A DNA stretch of 33,115 nucleotides from JBDSRX01 sp047445235 (GTDB lineage Bacteria; Patescibacteriota; Dojkabacteria; J137): the NCBI GenBank assembly GCA_047445235.1, contig JBLGEO010000053.1, positions 1 through 33,115 on the forward strand, in the 5' to 3' direction. Under the pieces are notes generated by a model. The model was not told where the DNA came from and ran no database searches. It saw nothing but the letters and a program-made list of their open reading frames with translations. Position 1 is the first letter of the stretch, and each line of letters begins with the position of its first letter. Below, piece after piece: positions 1 through 7,285 of the stretch. The position numbers were made by a program, and so were the translations under genes.

Positions 1-618
1 AATTCAGTAAACCCTACACCTAATCCTCAACCAACACCTACACCAGTAGTAAGTACGCCGACAATTACGCCTACACCTACACCTGTTCCATCAACTTCAA
101 ACCTACCCGATGGATGGACAATGGTTAACAGTTCGGCATGCAATGTAGATTTTCCAACACCTCCAAATGTAGCACCATATATAGAACCAATCCCTGCTGC
201 TGGTCTAACGAAGATATGGGAGACAGTAGATCTTGGAAGCTCTATGATATTTACAAAAGGAACTTCGGAGCTACTTAGATTTCCAGGTGGAGTGAATGGC
301 TCAGATGCTCCAACTCCAGGCGTTAATGTACGTTGTTTACCAAATGCAACCTCAAGCGAAGGCCCTGGTATTCTGGCTTATTTAAATACAAACGCACAAG
401 CAATAGGTGGATCTGCTGTTTTACAAAAAACTATTGAGATGTGGGGAGTTAGTAATGTATACGTTATAACTTTAAATTTCGGTCAAACTTCTAACGAAAC
501 AGGGTATCTTTTAGTTAAAGACAATACAGGTTACTATGTAACATTAAATAGCTATCCATATGACAGCCAATATAATACATATGCACAAACAATATTTGAT
601 AATTTGAAGTTTAATTAA
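1..618 (+). CDS. Surface-anchored paralog 1 (5' end outside window)
   Basis: Partial gene: the frame is open from base 1, so the ATG at 121 is internal and the true start lies upstream of the window. The visible 205 residues begin with a Pro/Thr/Val linker (repeated TPTP) to about residue 33, then a compact domain starting LPDGWTMVNSSACNV and ending FDNLKFN. The domain has two cysteines (SSACNV and VRCLP). The same order, a linker, a GWT motif, a Cys-Asn-Val motif, a second Cys and a terminal N-aromatic-Asn tail, occurs in the gene at 1096, so the missing part is probably a short cytoplasmic tail and one membrane helix. Inferred to be displayed outside the membrane. I recognise no named family. 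The next gene starts 2 bases after the stop, suggesting co-transcription. Confidence 0.8.
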   Translation, partial: NSVNPTPNPQPTPTPVVSTPTITPTPTPVPSTSNLPDGWTMVNSSACNVDFPTPPNVAPYIEPIPAAGLTKIWETVDLGSSMIFTKGTSELLRFPGGVNGSDAPTPGVNVRCLPNATSSEGPGILAYLNTNAQAIGGSAVLQKTIEMWGVSNVYVITLNFGQTSNETGYLLVKDNTGYYVTLNSYPYDSQYNTYAQTIFDNLKFN

Positions 619-620
619 TT

Positions 621-1079
621 ATGAAAATATTAATAGCATCAGACCATGGTGGATTCGATTTAAAAAGACATATTCTTCACAATGAAGATTTTAAAAAGAT
701 GGATATTGAATTTGAAGATTTAGGAGCACCTTCACTTGTTGATGGTGATGATTATACTGATTATGCATTTACACTTGTTGATGAAATGAAAAAACATCCA
801 AGTAATCTAGGTATTTTAATTTGCAGAAGTGGTATCGGGATGAGTATTGCCGCTAATAAAGCAAAAGGTATTTATGCGGCACTCTGCTTTACACCTAAAC
901 ATGCAATTATGGCTAGGGAGCATAATAATGCAAATGTTTTATGTTTAGATTCAGATTACGAAGATAAGGAAATTCACTTTAAAATTATTGAGAATTTTGT
1001 AAAAACTCAGTTTGCTGGATTTGAATCTAGACATGGAAGAAGAGTTAAAGAAATTATGAAATTCGAAGAATCTAACTAA
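621..1079 (+). CDS. rpiB: RpiB/LacAB-family sugar-phosphate isomerase
   Basis: 152 residues, normal length for the family. RpiB interconverts ribose 5-phosphate and ribulose 5-phosphate in the non-oxidative pentose phosphate pathway, in the cytoplasm. Family signatures visible: the N-terminal DHGGF loop (Asp8, His9), the active-site Cys68 in ILICRSGIGMS followed by AANK, His101-Asn102 in EHNNANVL, and the phosphate-binding arginines in SRHGRRVKEI (137-141). The usual C-G-[ST]-G signature reads C-R-S-G here: Arg69 replaces a glycine next to the catalytic cysteine. LacA/LacB-type activity cannot be excluded from sequence. The gene lies between two surface-protein paralogs, with a 2-base gap upstream and 16 bases downstream, and no Shine-Dalgarno sequence precedes its ATG. 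Confidence 0.92.
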   Translation: MKILIASDHGGFDLKRHILHNEDFKKMDIEFEDLGAPSLVDGDDYTDYAFTLVDEMKKHPSNLGILICRSGIGMSIAANKAKGIYAALCFTPKHAIMAREHNNANVLCLDSDYEDKEIHFKIIENFVKTQFAGFESRHGRRVKEIMKFEESN

Positions 1080-1087
1080 TTTTTATA

Positions 1088-1224
1088 TTTATATAATGGA
1101 TACAATGTCGACACCAGTTCCTGCTTTGGAGAATAAGAGCTATTTTGAAAAGAATAAGAAAATGATTATTTTATTAATTATTATGCTCTTAATTTTCTGT
1201 GGATTAATTTCTTATATATTTATT
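1088..1224 (+). repeat. Exact 137-bp direct repeat, copy A
   Basis: Identical by eye to 1857-1993, offset 769 bases. It covers the 8 bases before the start codon, the cytoplasmic tail and the whole membrane helix of paralog 2. Identity stops abruptly at the start of the linker. Confidence 0.9.
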
Positions 1225-1854
1225 ACCAACAGACCTACGGCTCCTGTTGTGAATAATAATGGAAATCAAACAATTACTCCAGAACCTGCACCTGTTGTTT
1301 CAGTTCCTGTTGCAGCAACACCCGTAAATAACTCCAACCCTAGTAGTACTTCCAACTATAATCCAACTTTACAAGAAGGATGGACATTAGAACCATTTAC
1401 AGAATGTAATGTTCAAGTACCTTTGCCACCTTTCTCTGGTGCATATACAGAAGACTTCTCAACTTACTATACAAAGTGGATATTTCAAAAACAAACTTCA
1501 TCAGAATCAGCCTTTAACTCAAGCGCAGTTGCATATTCAGCAATGTTTTCTAAAGAAAATGGAAATCAATTAGGAAGTGATAATTTTATAAACTCAACTT
1601 CTATTTCTTGTGCAAAAGGAGAATTAACTAATGATGAGGTAATTACAGCTTTAGGAGGGCCATCTTTCATAAGTATCTCTTCAGCTGATAACAATTGGGG
1701 AGTGGCAACTGAACTAGTTACGAGGACAAGTGTTAGTGGGGAAACTAATACTTCATATTTAATTAGAAAAAATGGTAAGACATTTATGATTAGCCCACAT
1801 AACGGTGCGACAAATACTGCAGAAATGATTGCTAACAATATTGTATTTAACTAA
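1096..1854 (+). CDS. Surface-anchored paralog 2, single-pass, two-Cys domain
   Basis: 252 residues. Cytoplasmic tail 1-22 ending in basic KNKK, one membrane helix at about 23-43 rich in Ile/Leu, a Pro/Val/Asn linker to about residue 90, then an outer domain beginning LQEGWTLEPFTECNV and ending ANNIVFN. The positive charges before the helix predict N-in/C-out topology; there is no lipobox or prepilin cleavage motif. The domain resembles the partial protein at the window start (GWT, CNV, second Cys in ISCAKG). The first 43 codons are identical at DNA level to those of the next gene, inside an exact 137-bp repeat, although the downstream domains are unrelated in detail. Function unknown; probably surface-exposed. 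Confidence 0.88.
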   Translation: MDTMSTPVPALENKSYFEKNKKMIILLIIMLLIFCGLISYIFITNRPTAPVVNNNGNQTITPEPAPVVSVPVAATPVNNSNPSSTSNYNPTLQEGWTLEPFTECNVQVPLPPFSGAYTEDFSTYYTKWIFQKQTSSESAFNSSAVAYSAMFSKENGNQLGSDNFINSTSISCAKGELTNDEVITALGGPSFISISSADNNWGVATELVTRTSVSGETNTSYLIRKNGKTFMISPHNGATNTAEMIANNIVFN

Positions 1855-1856
1855 TT

Positions 1857-1993
1857 TTTATATAATGGATACAATGTCGACACCAGTTCCTGCTTTGGAG
1901 AATAAGAGCTATTTTGAAAAGAATAAGAAAATGATTATTTTATTAATTATTATGCTCTTAATTTTCTGTGGATTAATTTCTTATATATTTATT
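1857..1993 (+). repeat. Exact 137-bp direct repeat, copy B
   Basis: Second copy of the 1088-1224 repeat, in the same position relative to paralog 3. Sequence beyond it diverges strongly, including silent positions, so the anchor segment has been copied or homogenised recently while the outer domains have not. Confidence 0.9.
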
Positions 1994-2626
1994 TCTAATA
2001 GACCTTCTGCGCCAGTTGTAAATAATAATGGAAACCAAATAGTTACTCCAGAACCAACAACAATAGTTTCAAGTCCTGTTGTTGTTAATCAAACACCTAC
2101 ACCTGTAACAAATCCTGTACCAGAACCAGTAAAAACTAAAACTTTAAGTTTTGAAATGACAACTGATAGTTTTGGACCAGACTACGTCCCGCATGTAAAC
2201 TTAATAGTTCCATTTAATTCTTCAACTCTTTTTCCTGATCCAATATCTTCTACATCAAAAGTTATCGTCTTGAACACAGATTACAAATTAACCTTCTACA
2301 TACCTTACGAAATTAGCGGATTCGCTCAATACAAATCAGATGTTGTTAAAATTGGAAATGCTGGAGGTTTTCAAAACGTTTACAGAGTTAATTATAATGA
2401 AGATTCGAACCCTCTTTTCAACATGTATGCTAATAACACAACAATTGAAACAGGCTCTTGCTACTCTGAAGCAATTGAGAAGCCAGAAGTGCAGGCACCG
2501 TGCGGATATCCAATTCTACGAGATCCTAAATTATTAGAAATTTCTTGTGAAGTTAGCAATAAAGCAAACTTTACAATTTGTGACGATATTATTAAAAGTA
2601 TGACAATTGAAAATGTAAATAAATAA
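1865..2626 (+). CDS. Surface-anchored paralog 3, single-pass, four-Cys domain
   Basis: 253 residues from ATG 1865. An in-frame ATG at 1829 lies inside the previous gene and would add 12 residues, but 1865 matches the paralog start exactly, so I chose it. Same tail and membrane helix as the preceding gene (1-43), a Pro/Thr/Val linker to about 90, then a beta-rich-looking outer domain. Its C-terminal third carries four cysteines in the order GSC, QAPCG, ISC, TICDD and ends with a short IIKSM-type helix and Asn/Lys tail. That module recurs in the next two genes, so this protein combines the anchor of paralog 2 with the outer module of paralogs 4 and 5. The stop overlaps the next start (TAATG), implying translational coupling. 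Function unknown. Confidence 0.87.
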   Translation: MDTMSTPVPALENKSYFEKNKKMIILLIIMLLIFCGLISYIFISNRPSAPVVNNNGNQIVTPEPTTIVSSPVVVNQTPTPVTNPVPEPVKTKTLSFEMTTDSFGPDYVPHVNLIVPFNSSTLFPDPISSTSKVIVLNTDYKLTFYIPYEISGFAQYKSDVVKIGNAGGFQNVYRVNYNEDSNPLFNMYANNTTIETGSCYSEAIEKPEVQAPCGYPILRDPKLLEISCEVSNKANFTICDDIIKSMTIENVNK

Positions 2627-3411
2627 TGGAACACTCAGGAACACCAAAACCAGATCCAGTAATAATAAAACCTGTTATGCCAATGGTGCAGATAGCTCCA
2701 ATTTCAAACAGTGTACCGTTACCGATAAACAACTCTAGTTCTTTAGAGAAATTTATTACAGAGAACAAAAAACTTGTAATTGCATTTATCTTGTTTCTAG
2801 TTGCGTTAGTAATTGCAATCGCATTATTACTTATTAATAACCAATCTGTAAAAAATAATAGTAACAATAACATTGTTTCTGCTCCAGTTTCTGTAGCCCA
2901 GGCATCGACAACTCCGCCAGCTACTCCTCCATCGTTATCAAATAAAACATTAGATATACAAGTTGATAATGCTTTATCTGTTTCTAATGTTCCATATGAT
3001 AGTTTGAAGGGAACTATTACTTTAGATGGTGATGTAAATTTTACAAACCCAACCCAATACACCGGTGTGTTTAAAAAAGGTACTAGTTCTTTTACAATTA
3101 GTAACTTCCATGAAGAGTTTGAGCACGGTATGATAGATGCAAAATTTATAGGCATCACTCCAGTTCTGGGAAATACTTATAGAGTAAGTCAAATTGGTTC
3201 TATTGAAGGTCAAGTACTTTACTATTATGTCTCTTCAGATACACTAACTTTAACTGGGACATGCAATCCTGTAAGTTTTCCAGACCCAATTGCTGCTCCT
3301 TGTGGATTAAGTAATTACAAAAATTATTACCTGCAGTGTTCAGGAGATATAAACTTTGATTTCTGTGACAAGATAATTAAAAACCTTGACTTCACAATTA
3401 CTAAAAACTAA
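2626..3411 (+). CDS. Surface-anchored paralog 4, single-pass, four-Cys domain
   Basis: 261 residues. The N-terminus (MEHSGTPKPDPV) matches the next paralog (MEQSLTPKPDPI) and differs from paralogs 2 and 3. Cytoplasmic proline-rich tail of about 49 residues, a membrane helix at about 50-70 rich in Ala/Leu/Ile, a Ser/Pro/Ala linker to about 105, then an outer domain. The C-terminal third has cysteines in TGTCNP, AAPCG, YLQC and DFCDK, followed by IIKNLDF and a Lys/Asn end. The motif GNTYRV before the Cys module is shared with paralog 5. The gene begins inside the stop codon of paralog 3 (TAATG). Topology and neighbours suggest a surface protein; I assign no function. Confidence 0.86.
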   Translation: MEHSGTPKPDPVIIKPVMPMVQIAPISNSVPLPINNSSSLEKFITENKKLVIAFILFLVALVIAIALLLINNQSVKNNSNNNIVSAPVSVAQASTTPPATPPSLSNKTLDIQVDNALSVSNVPYDSLKGTITLDGDVNFTNPTQYTGVFKKGTSSFTISNFHEEFEHGMIDAKFIGITPVLGNTYRVSQIGSIEGQVLYYYVSSDTLTLTGTCNPVSFPDPIAAPCGLSNYKNYYLQCSGDINFDFCDKIIKNLDFTITKN

Positions 3412-3431
3412 ATATTTTTTACAGGCATAAA

Positions 3432-4613
3432 ATGGAACAGTCTTTAACTCCAAAACCAGATCCAATAGTTCTTAGTAAACCTGAGTCGGTCGTCCCTATG
3501 GTTGAACCAAAGCCAGCTGAAACTAGCAGTAGTGTCGGAATGACACCAACACAGAGATTTAAAGAATTTGCACGAAAAAACAAGAAACTTGTAATCGCGT
3601 TATCCATCTTAGGGTTAGCATTATTGATAGCAATTATTTTAATTATATTTTCTTACAAACCTGCTGGCACAATTAAAAATGATCAGCCAACAGTTTCAGC
3701 ACCAGTGGAAACTAAAGTAAAACCAATAGTACTTTCAAAAAAGTGCCAGGGTGAAAATCAAGATATAAGCGCAATGGTTCCATCTGATTGGACTTGTGGT
3801 AAAACGACAGCAGATGTTAAAGATTTAAGCTTAGATAGTTCCGATATAATTATTAGTTTCCCACACGACGTTCAACCTTACTTAGCTTGTAATATTGGTA
3901 ATTCAAACTGTGATGGAGAAGTAATTTATAACTCATCTAAAGTTGTAAATCTAAGAGTTTACAAAGTAAATGGAAAAATAACAGCTTTGGTAGCTGATAT
4001 AAAAATTGGTGATAATAGTTTTGTAACAAACATTAGATTAACTGATATAAATCAAACTGAGTTAACTGCAGAACAGAAAGCACTTATTCTACAAATCCTT
4101 GAATCTGTGGAAGTTACACCAACAAGTACAGATACAACTAAAAAACTTGATTTCACTTTAGATGAAGTCAGTGGAGCTTCTACTTTAACAGGAAGTATAG
4201 TTGTAGATAAAAGCGTGACTTTAGTTCAGAAGGATAAGACAACTGTAAGTATTGCAGATAGTAAAAACACAGCATTGGTTATATCTAGCTTGACTGAATG
4301 GAACGCTGAAAAGTTTCAGACAGCAGACTTCATTGGATCGATTCCTTCAATTGGAAATACTTATAGAGTTACTCTTCTACTACCAGATGGAATTGGAACA
4401 TACTACACTGTAGGTTCTAATTTAAAATTGGGTTCAGAAAATTGTGGCCCCGCCAGTTTTCCTGGAGGATTTATGCCAGCTCCTTGTGGTACATATCCCC
4501 TTAGCTCTGGTTACTACTTTAGATGTGATTCTACAAAGACAAGTGCCGATAGTGATATAGACTTCTGTGACTCTGTTATGCAGAACTTAACATTTACAGT
4601 TAAAAATAATTAG
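3432..4613 (+). CDS. Surface-anchored paralog 5, two outer domains
   Basis: 393 residues, the longest of the array. Cytoplasmic tail of about 52 residues starting MEQSLTPKPDPI, a membrane helix at about 53-73, a short linker, then two outer domains. The first (about 97-230) contains SKKCQGENQD, SDWTCGKT, a CNIGNSNCDG pair and a C-terminal LQILESVEV segment; SDWTC is reminiscent of the GWT motif of paralogs 1 and 2. A TPTSTDTTK linker leads to the second domain (about 245-393), which matches paralog 4: GNTYRV, ENCGP, PAPCG, FRCDS, DFCDS, NLTF. It therefore looks like a fusion of the two domain types found separately in its neighbours. A hairpin follows the stop. Confidence 0.87.
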   Translation: MEQSLTPKPDPIVLSKPESVVPMVEPKPAETSSSVGMTPTQRFKEFARKNKKLVIALSILGLALLIAIILIIFSYKPAGTIKNDQPTVSAPVETKVKPIVLSKKCQGENQDISAMVPSDWTCGKTTADVKDLSLDSSDIIISFPHDVQPYLACNIGNSNCDGEVIYNSSKVVNLRVYKVNGKITALVADIKIGDNSFVTNIRLTDINQTELTAEQKALILQILESVEVTPTSTDTTKKLDFTLDEVSGASTLTGSIVVDKSVTLVQKDKTTVSIADSKNTALVISSLTEWNAEKFQTADFIGSIPSIGNTYRVTLLLPDGIGTYYTVGSNLKLGSENCGPASFPGGFMPAPCGTYPLSSGYYFRCDSTKTSADSDIDFCDSVMQNLTFTVKNN

Positions 4614-4629
4614 GAAAAGGTTAGATTGT

Positions 4630-4647
4630 AGGCTCCGAAAGGAGCTT
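4630..4647 (+). terminator. GAAA-tetraloop hairpin after the surface array
   Basis: GGCTCC-GAAA-GGAGCT flanked by A/T: five perfect pairs extended by a G-U and an A-U pair. It lies 16 bases after the last array stop and is followed by ACTTTATT rather than a clean T-run, so termination may be weak. Confidence 0.55.
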
Positions 4648-4672
4648 ACTTTATTAGCAGAATGTTCAAAGT

Positions 4673-4701
4673 TTGATATCGCTAATATATTTATGTAAAA
4701 T
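4673..4701 (+). promoter_or_regulatory. Sigma-70-type promoter of uppP
   Basis: TTGATA at 4673-4678, a 17-bp spacer, and TAAAAT at 4696-4701. The predicted transcript start is about 20 bases before the GTG at 4728. Confidence 0.55.
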
Positions 4702-4727
4702 AGATAATTACTATTTAACTTAACATC

Positions 4728-5585
4728 GTGAACTTTCTTGAACCAATTTTGCTTGGAGCTGTCCAAGGACTAACTGAATTTATTCCCGTTTCTAGTTCTG
4801 GTCATTTATATGTATTACCTAAAATTTTTAGTACTTCCGAGTTTCTTGGATCTACTTCATTTATACTTTTTTTGCATCTTGGTACTCTACTTGCTCTTTT
4901 AATTTACTATAGAAAACTCATAGCTAAGTATATTGGAGTAGCAATTAGATACTTAAAAAATAGAAATCCTCAAGATCAGGAGAAGAAAGATGTGATTATA
5001 ATAAGAAATATCTTACTTGCGACAATACCAGCTGGTGTGATTGGACTTATAGTAGATAAATTTTTGACAAATCTCTACGATAACAACATTACCGATAAGA
5101 ATGTAGCATTCATTGTTGTTGCAATCCCTATGATTATTATGGGATTATTATTTATTTTTGAAAGTAGCTTTATAAGAAATAATAAAAGTAATATTGAAGA
5201 CTTAGGAATTAAAAAGACACTTTATGTTGGGTTTTCTCAAGCACTCGCGTTTATAAGAGGAACTTCTAGATCTGGAGTAACATTACTCACAGGACAACTT
5301 GCTGGCTTAAGCAGAGTTTCTGCTGCAGAGTTCTCCTTCTTAATTAGCATTCCAATTATTACAGCATCTAGTATTTACGAAACACTTCAGTTTCTAAAAG
5401 ACTCCTCTGATTTCTCAAGTAATCTGATTACGTCATACATACTTGGAGCCATAACATCTTTTATAGTTGGACTCTTTGCAATAGACTTCTTAATGAAGTT
5501 CTTAAGGAAACGGAGCCTTGCATTCTTTGGTTACTATAGAGTTTACTTTGGAGTATTCTTAATCTTTCTAGTAATTTTCAGATAA
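4728..5585 (+). CDS. uppP: Undecaprenyl-diphosphatase UppP/BacA
   Basis: 285 residues, near the usual 265-280. Integral membrane enzyme that dephosphorylates undecaprenyl pyrophosphate so the lipid carrier can be reused for peptidoglycan and polysaccharide assembly. The (E/Q)xxxE motif is Q13-GLT-E17, followed by FIPVSSSGH with His26; the second signature reads RGTSRSG at 177-183, including the conserved Arg181. Most relatives have Pro at the first position of that motif; here it is Arg177. Several hydrophobic helices fill the rest. The start is GTG at 4728, directly before the conserved N-terminus; no in-frame ATG is nearer. It has its own promoter, and the epimerase-like gene follows after 26 bases. 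Confidence 0.95.
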   Translation: MNFLEPILLGAVQGLTEFIPVSSSGHLYVLPKIFSTSEFLGSTSFILFLHLGTLLALLIYYRKLIAKYIGVAIRYLKNRNPQDQEKKDVIIIRNILLATIPAGVIGLIVDKFLTNLYDNNITDKNVAFIVVAIPMIIMGLLFIFESSFIRNNKSNIEDLGIKKTLYVGFSQALAFIRGTSRSGVTLLTGQLAGLSRVSAAEFSFLISIPIITASSIYETLQFLKDSSDFSSNLITSYILGAITSFIVGLFAIDFLMKFLRKRSLAFFGYYRVYFGVFLIFLVIFR

Positions 5586-5611
5586 GTTCTATTTTGCATT
5601 AAAATATATTT

Positions 5612-6538
5612 ATGAGCAAAGTAGTCATTTTCGGCGGCACTGGTTTAGTTGGTAAAGAGCTTACAGAAGTTCTTGCTATTCACGACTACAATATTGTTAT
5701 TGTTTCCAGAGATAAAGAAAAAGCTAGGAATGAGTTCGAATCTTTTGACTATCAAGATTTGATAAGCTTTGAAAATTTAGAAGATGAAATTACAGTAATT
5801 CAGGCAATAAATAAAGCTGACGCAGTAATAAACCTATCTGGTGCAGGAATATTTGATAAAAGATGGACTAAAAAATATAAGGAAGTCTTGTTCCAAAGCA
5901 GAATTGGGACAACAAAAACAGTTGTAAAATATATTTCTAAAACAAAAGAAAAGCCGAAAGTATTTATTTGCAGCTCAGCTGTTGGATATTATGGGGGTAC
6001 TCTTAGTGATAAGCAAATTGATGAGAAATCACCCTCAGGTTTTGATTTTTTAGCTCAGCTTTGTACTGCTTGGGAGAATGAGGCTAATACTGCAAAAAAC
6101 ATTGTTAAAAGAGTTATTAATATTAGGAGCGGGATAGTTTTATCAAATGAGGGAGGCGCACTTCCAATGTTGAAGAAGAGTTACAAATATAAGATTGGAA
6201 CTTATTTTAGACCTGGCAATCAATACTTCTCTTGGATACACATAGAAGATTTAACTTATGCAATATTGGAGTGCATTGAAAATAAGAAATTAATAGGGCC
6301 AGTTGATATTACTTCTCCTAATCCAGTATCACACAAAGAGTTGTCCTTAAGATTTAAGGAAGTGTACGAACCACTAATAACAATTCCTTTACCACGGAAG
6401 TTAGCAAGAGTTGTCCTTGGTGAAGCAGCAGAAACTCTAACAACAGGCCAGAGAGTAATTCCAGGAAAGCTTACAGCGATAAACTTCGTATTTAAATACC
6501 CCGAAATACTCACTGCTTTAAAAAACCTTGAAGATTAA
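5612..6538 (+). CDS. TIGR01777-type SDR (epimerase-like) protein, YfcH family
   Basis: 308 residues, typical for the family. The N-terminal Rossmann motif GGTGLVG (8-14) predicts NAD(P) binding. Conserved family blocks follow: NLSGAGI, RWTKKYKEVLFQSRIGTT, ICSSAVGYYGG, IRSGIVLS and FSWIHIEDL, and the C-terminal DUF1731-type block PLPRKLARVVLGEAAETL-TTGQRVIPGKL. Substrates of this family are not established; cell-division inhibitor names in databases are not supported. A TAAAAT box ends 6 bases before the ATG, so the gene may have a short or no leader. Its stop directly abuts the stop of the convergent gene (TAATTA). Confidence 0.9.
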   Translation: MSKVVIFGGTGLVGKELTEVLAIHDYNIVIVSRDKEKARNEFESFDYQDLISFENLEDEITVIQAINKADAVINLSGAGIFDKRWTKKYKEVLFQSRIGTTKTVVKYISKTKEKPKVFICSSAVGYYGGTLSDKQIDEKSPSGFDFLAQLCTAWENEANTAKNIVKRVINIRSGIVLSNEGGALPMLKKSYKYKIGTYFRPGNQYFSWIHIEDLTYAILECIENKKLIGPVDITSPNPVSHKELSLRFKEVYEPLITIPLPRKLARVVLGEAAETLTTGQRVIPGKLTAINFVFKYPEILTALKNLED

Positions 6539-7282
6539 TTATTGGATGTCAACTATTGTGGAATTAAATTCTTTCCATACATCTTGTTTAGGAAGACTTA
6601 GGAAACTTACTTCTTTGTGAGTAATTGGATGGGGAAATTTGAGGCTGTAAGCCCACAAGGCGGGGTAAATATTCTTCGAGAGTATTATTTGACTCGGACT
6701 AACATTCTTATTATATTTTGTATCACCAGCTAAAGGGAATCCAGCATGGGATAATTGTGCCCTAATCTGATGAAATCTACCTGTTATTAATTGAACTTCC
6801 ATTAAGGATTTTTTATCTATGATTTTTAGCACTCTGTATTTTAATTTTGCTATTTTTACTCTCTCAGCTCTTGGATGAAAGTTTTCGAATTGTTTAGCCT
6901 CTGGCATTGTGTCGAAAATAACTGCCTTGTTAAACTCTTTATCTTTAATTAAGAAGCTTTCTAAAGTGTATTCTTGCTCATCTTCTGCTGGGATACCTTC
7001 TACAATTGCAATGTACTTCTTCTGAAACTCTCCTTTTATAATAGACTTTGATAGCCTTGCAGCTGATTTTGAATTTTTAGCAAAGACCATTACTCCACCA
7101 ACATTTCTATCGAGTCTATGAACTAGACCTAAAAATACATTTCCAGGTTTACCATCTCTTGCTTTAATAATTTTCTTAATTTCTGAAAGCATATCGGGGT
7201 CTCTACTATCGTCTGCTTGGGAAAGAATACCTACAGGTTTTTCTGCAACTACTATACTGTTATCTTCAAATAGAATATTCAT
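6539..7282 (-). CDS. RluA-family RNA pseudouridine synthase
   Basis: 247 residues. Converts a uridine in rRNA or tRNA to pseudouridine. The catalytic motif VHRLDRNVGG holds the nucleophilic Asp58; the RluA blocks FAKN, KKYIAIVEG and the C-terminal LITGRFHQIRAQLSHAGFPL-type region are present. There is no N-terminal S4 domain, so this is the short RluA/TruC-like architecture and the target base cannot be named. The start is three bases downstream of the methyltransferase stop, so both RNA-modification genes are almost certainly one transcript. No terminator space exists before the convergent stop at 6538. Confidence 0.92.
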   Translation of the reverse strand: MNILFEDNSIVVAEKPVGILSQADDSRDPDMLSEIKKIIKARDGKPGNVFLGLVHRLDRNVGGVMVFAKNSKSAARLSKSIIKGEFQKKYIAIVEGIPAEDEQEYTLESFLIKDKEFNKAVIFDTMPEAKQFENFHPRAERVKIAKLKYRVLKIIDKKSLMEVQLITGRFHQIRAQLSHAGFPLAGDTKYNKNVSPSQIILSKNIYPALWAYSLKFPHPITHKEVSFLSLPKQDVWKEFNSTIVDIQ

Positions 7283-7285
7283 AAT

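Noticed and set aside
2592..3158. 188-codon minus-strand ORF
   Set aside because: Lies antisense within paralogs 3 and 4, whose plus-strand frames have clear anchors and shared motifs; the minus frame reads as unstructured protein.
1096..4613. Type IV pilin or pseudopilin cluster
   Set aside because: No prepilin peptidase cleavage motif; the charged tails are too long and helices lie 22-52 residues in without the Gly-Phe-Thr-Leu-type start.
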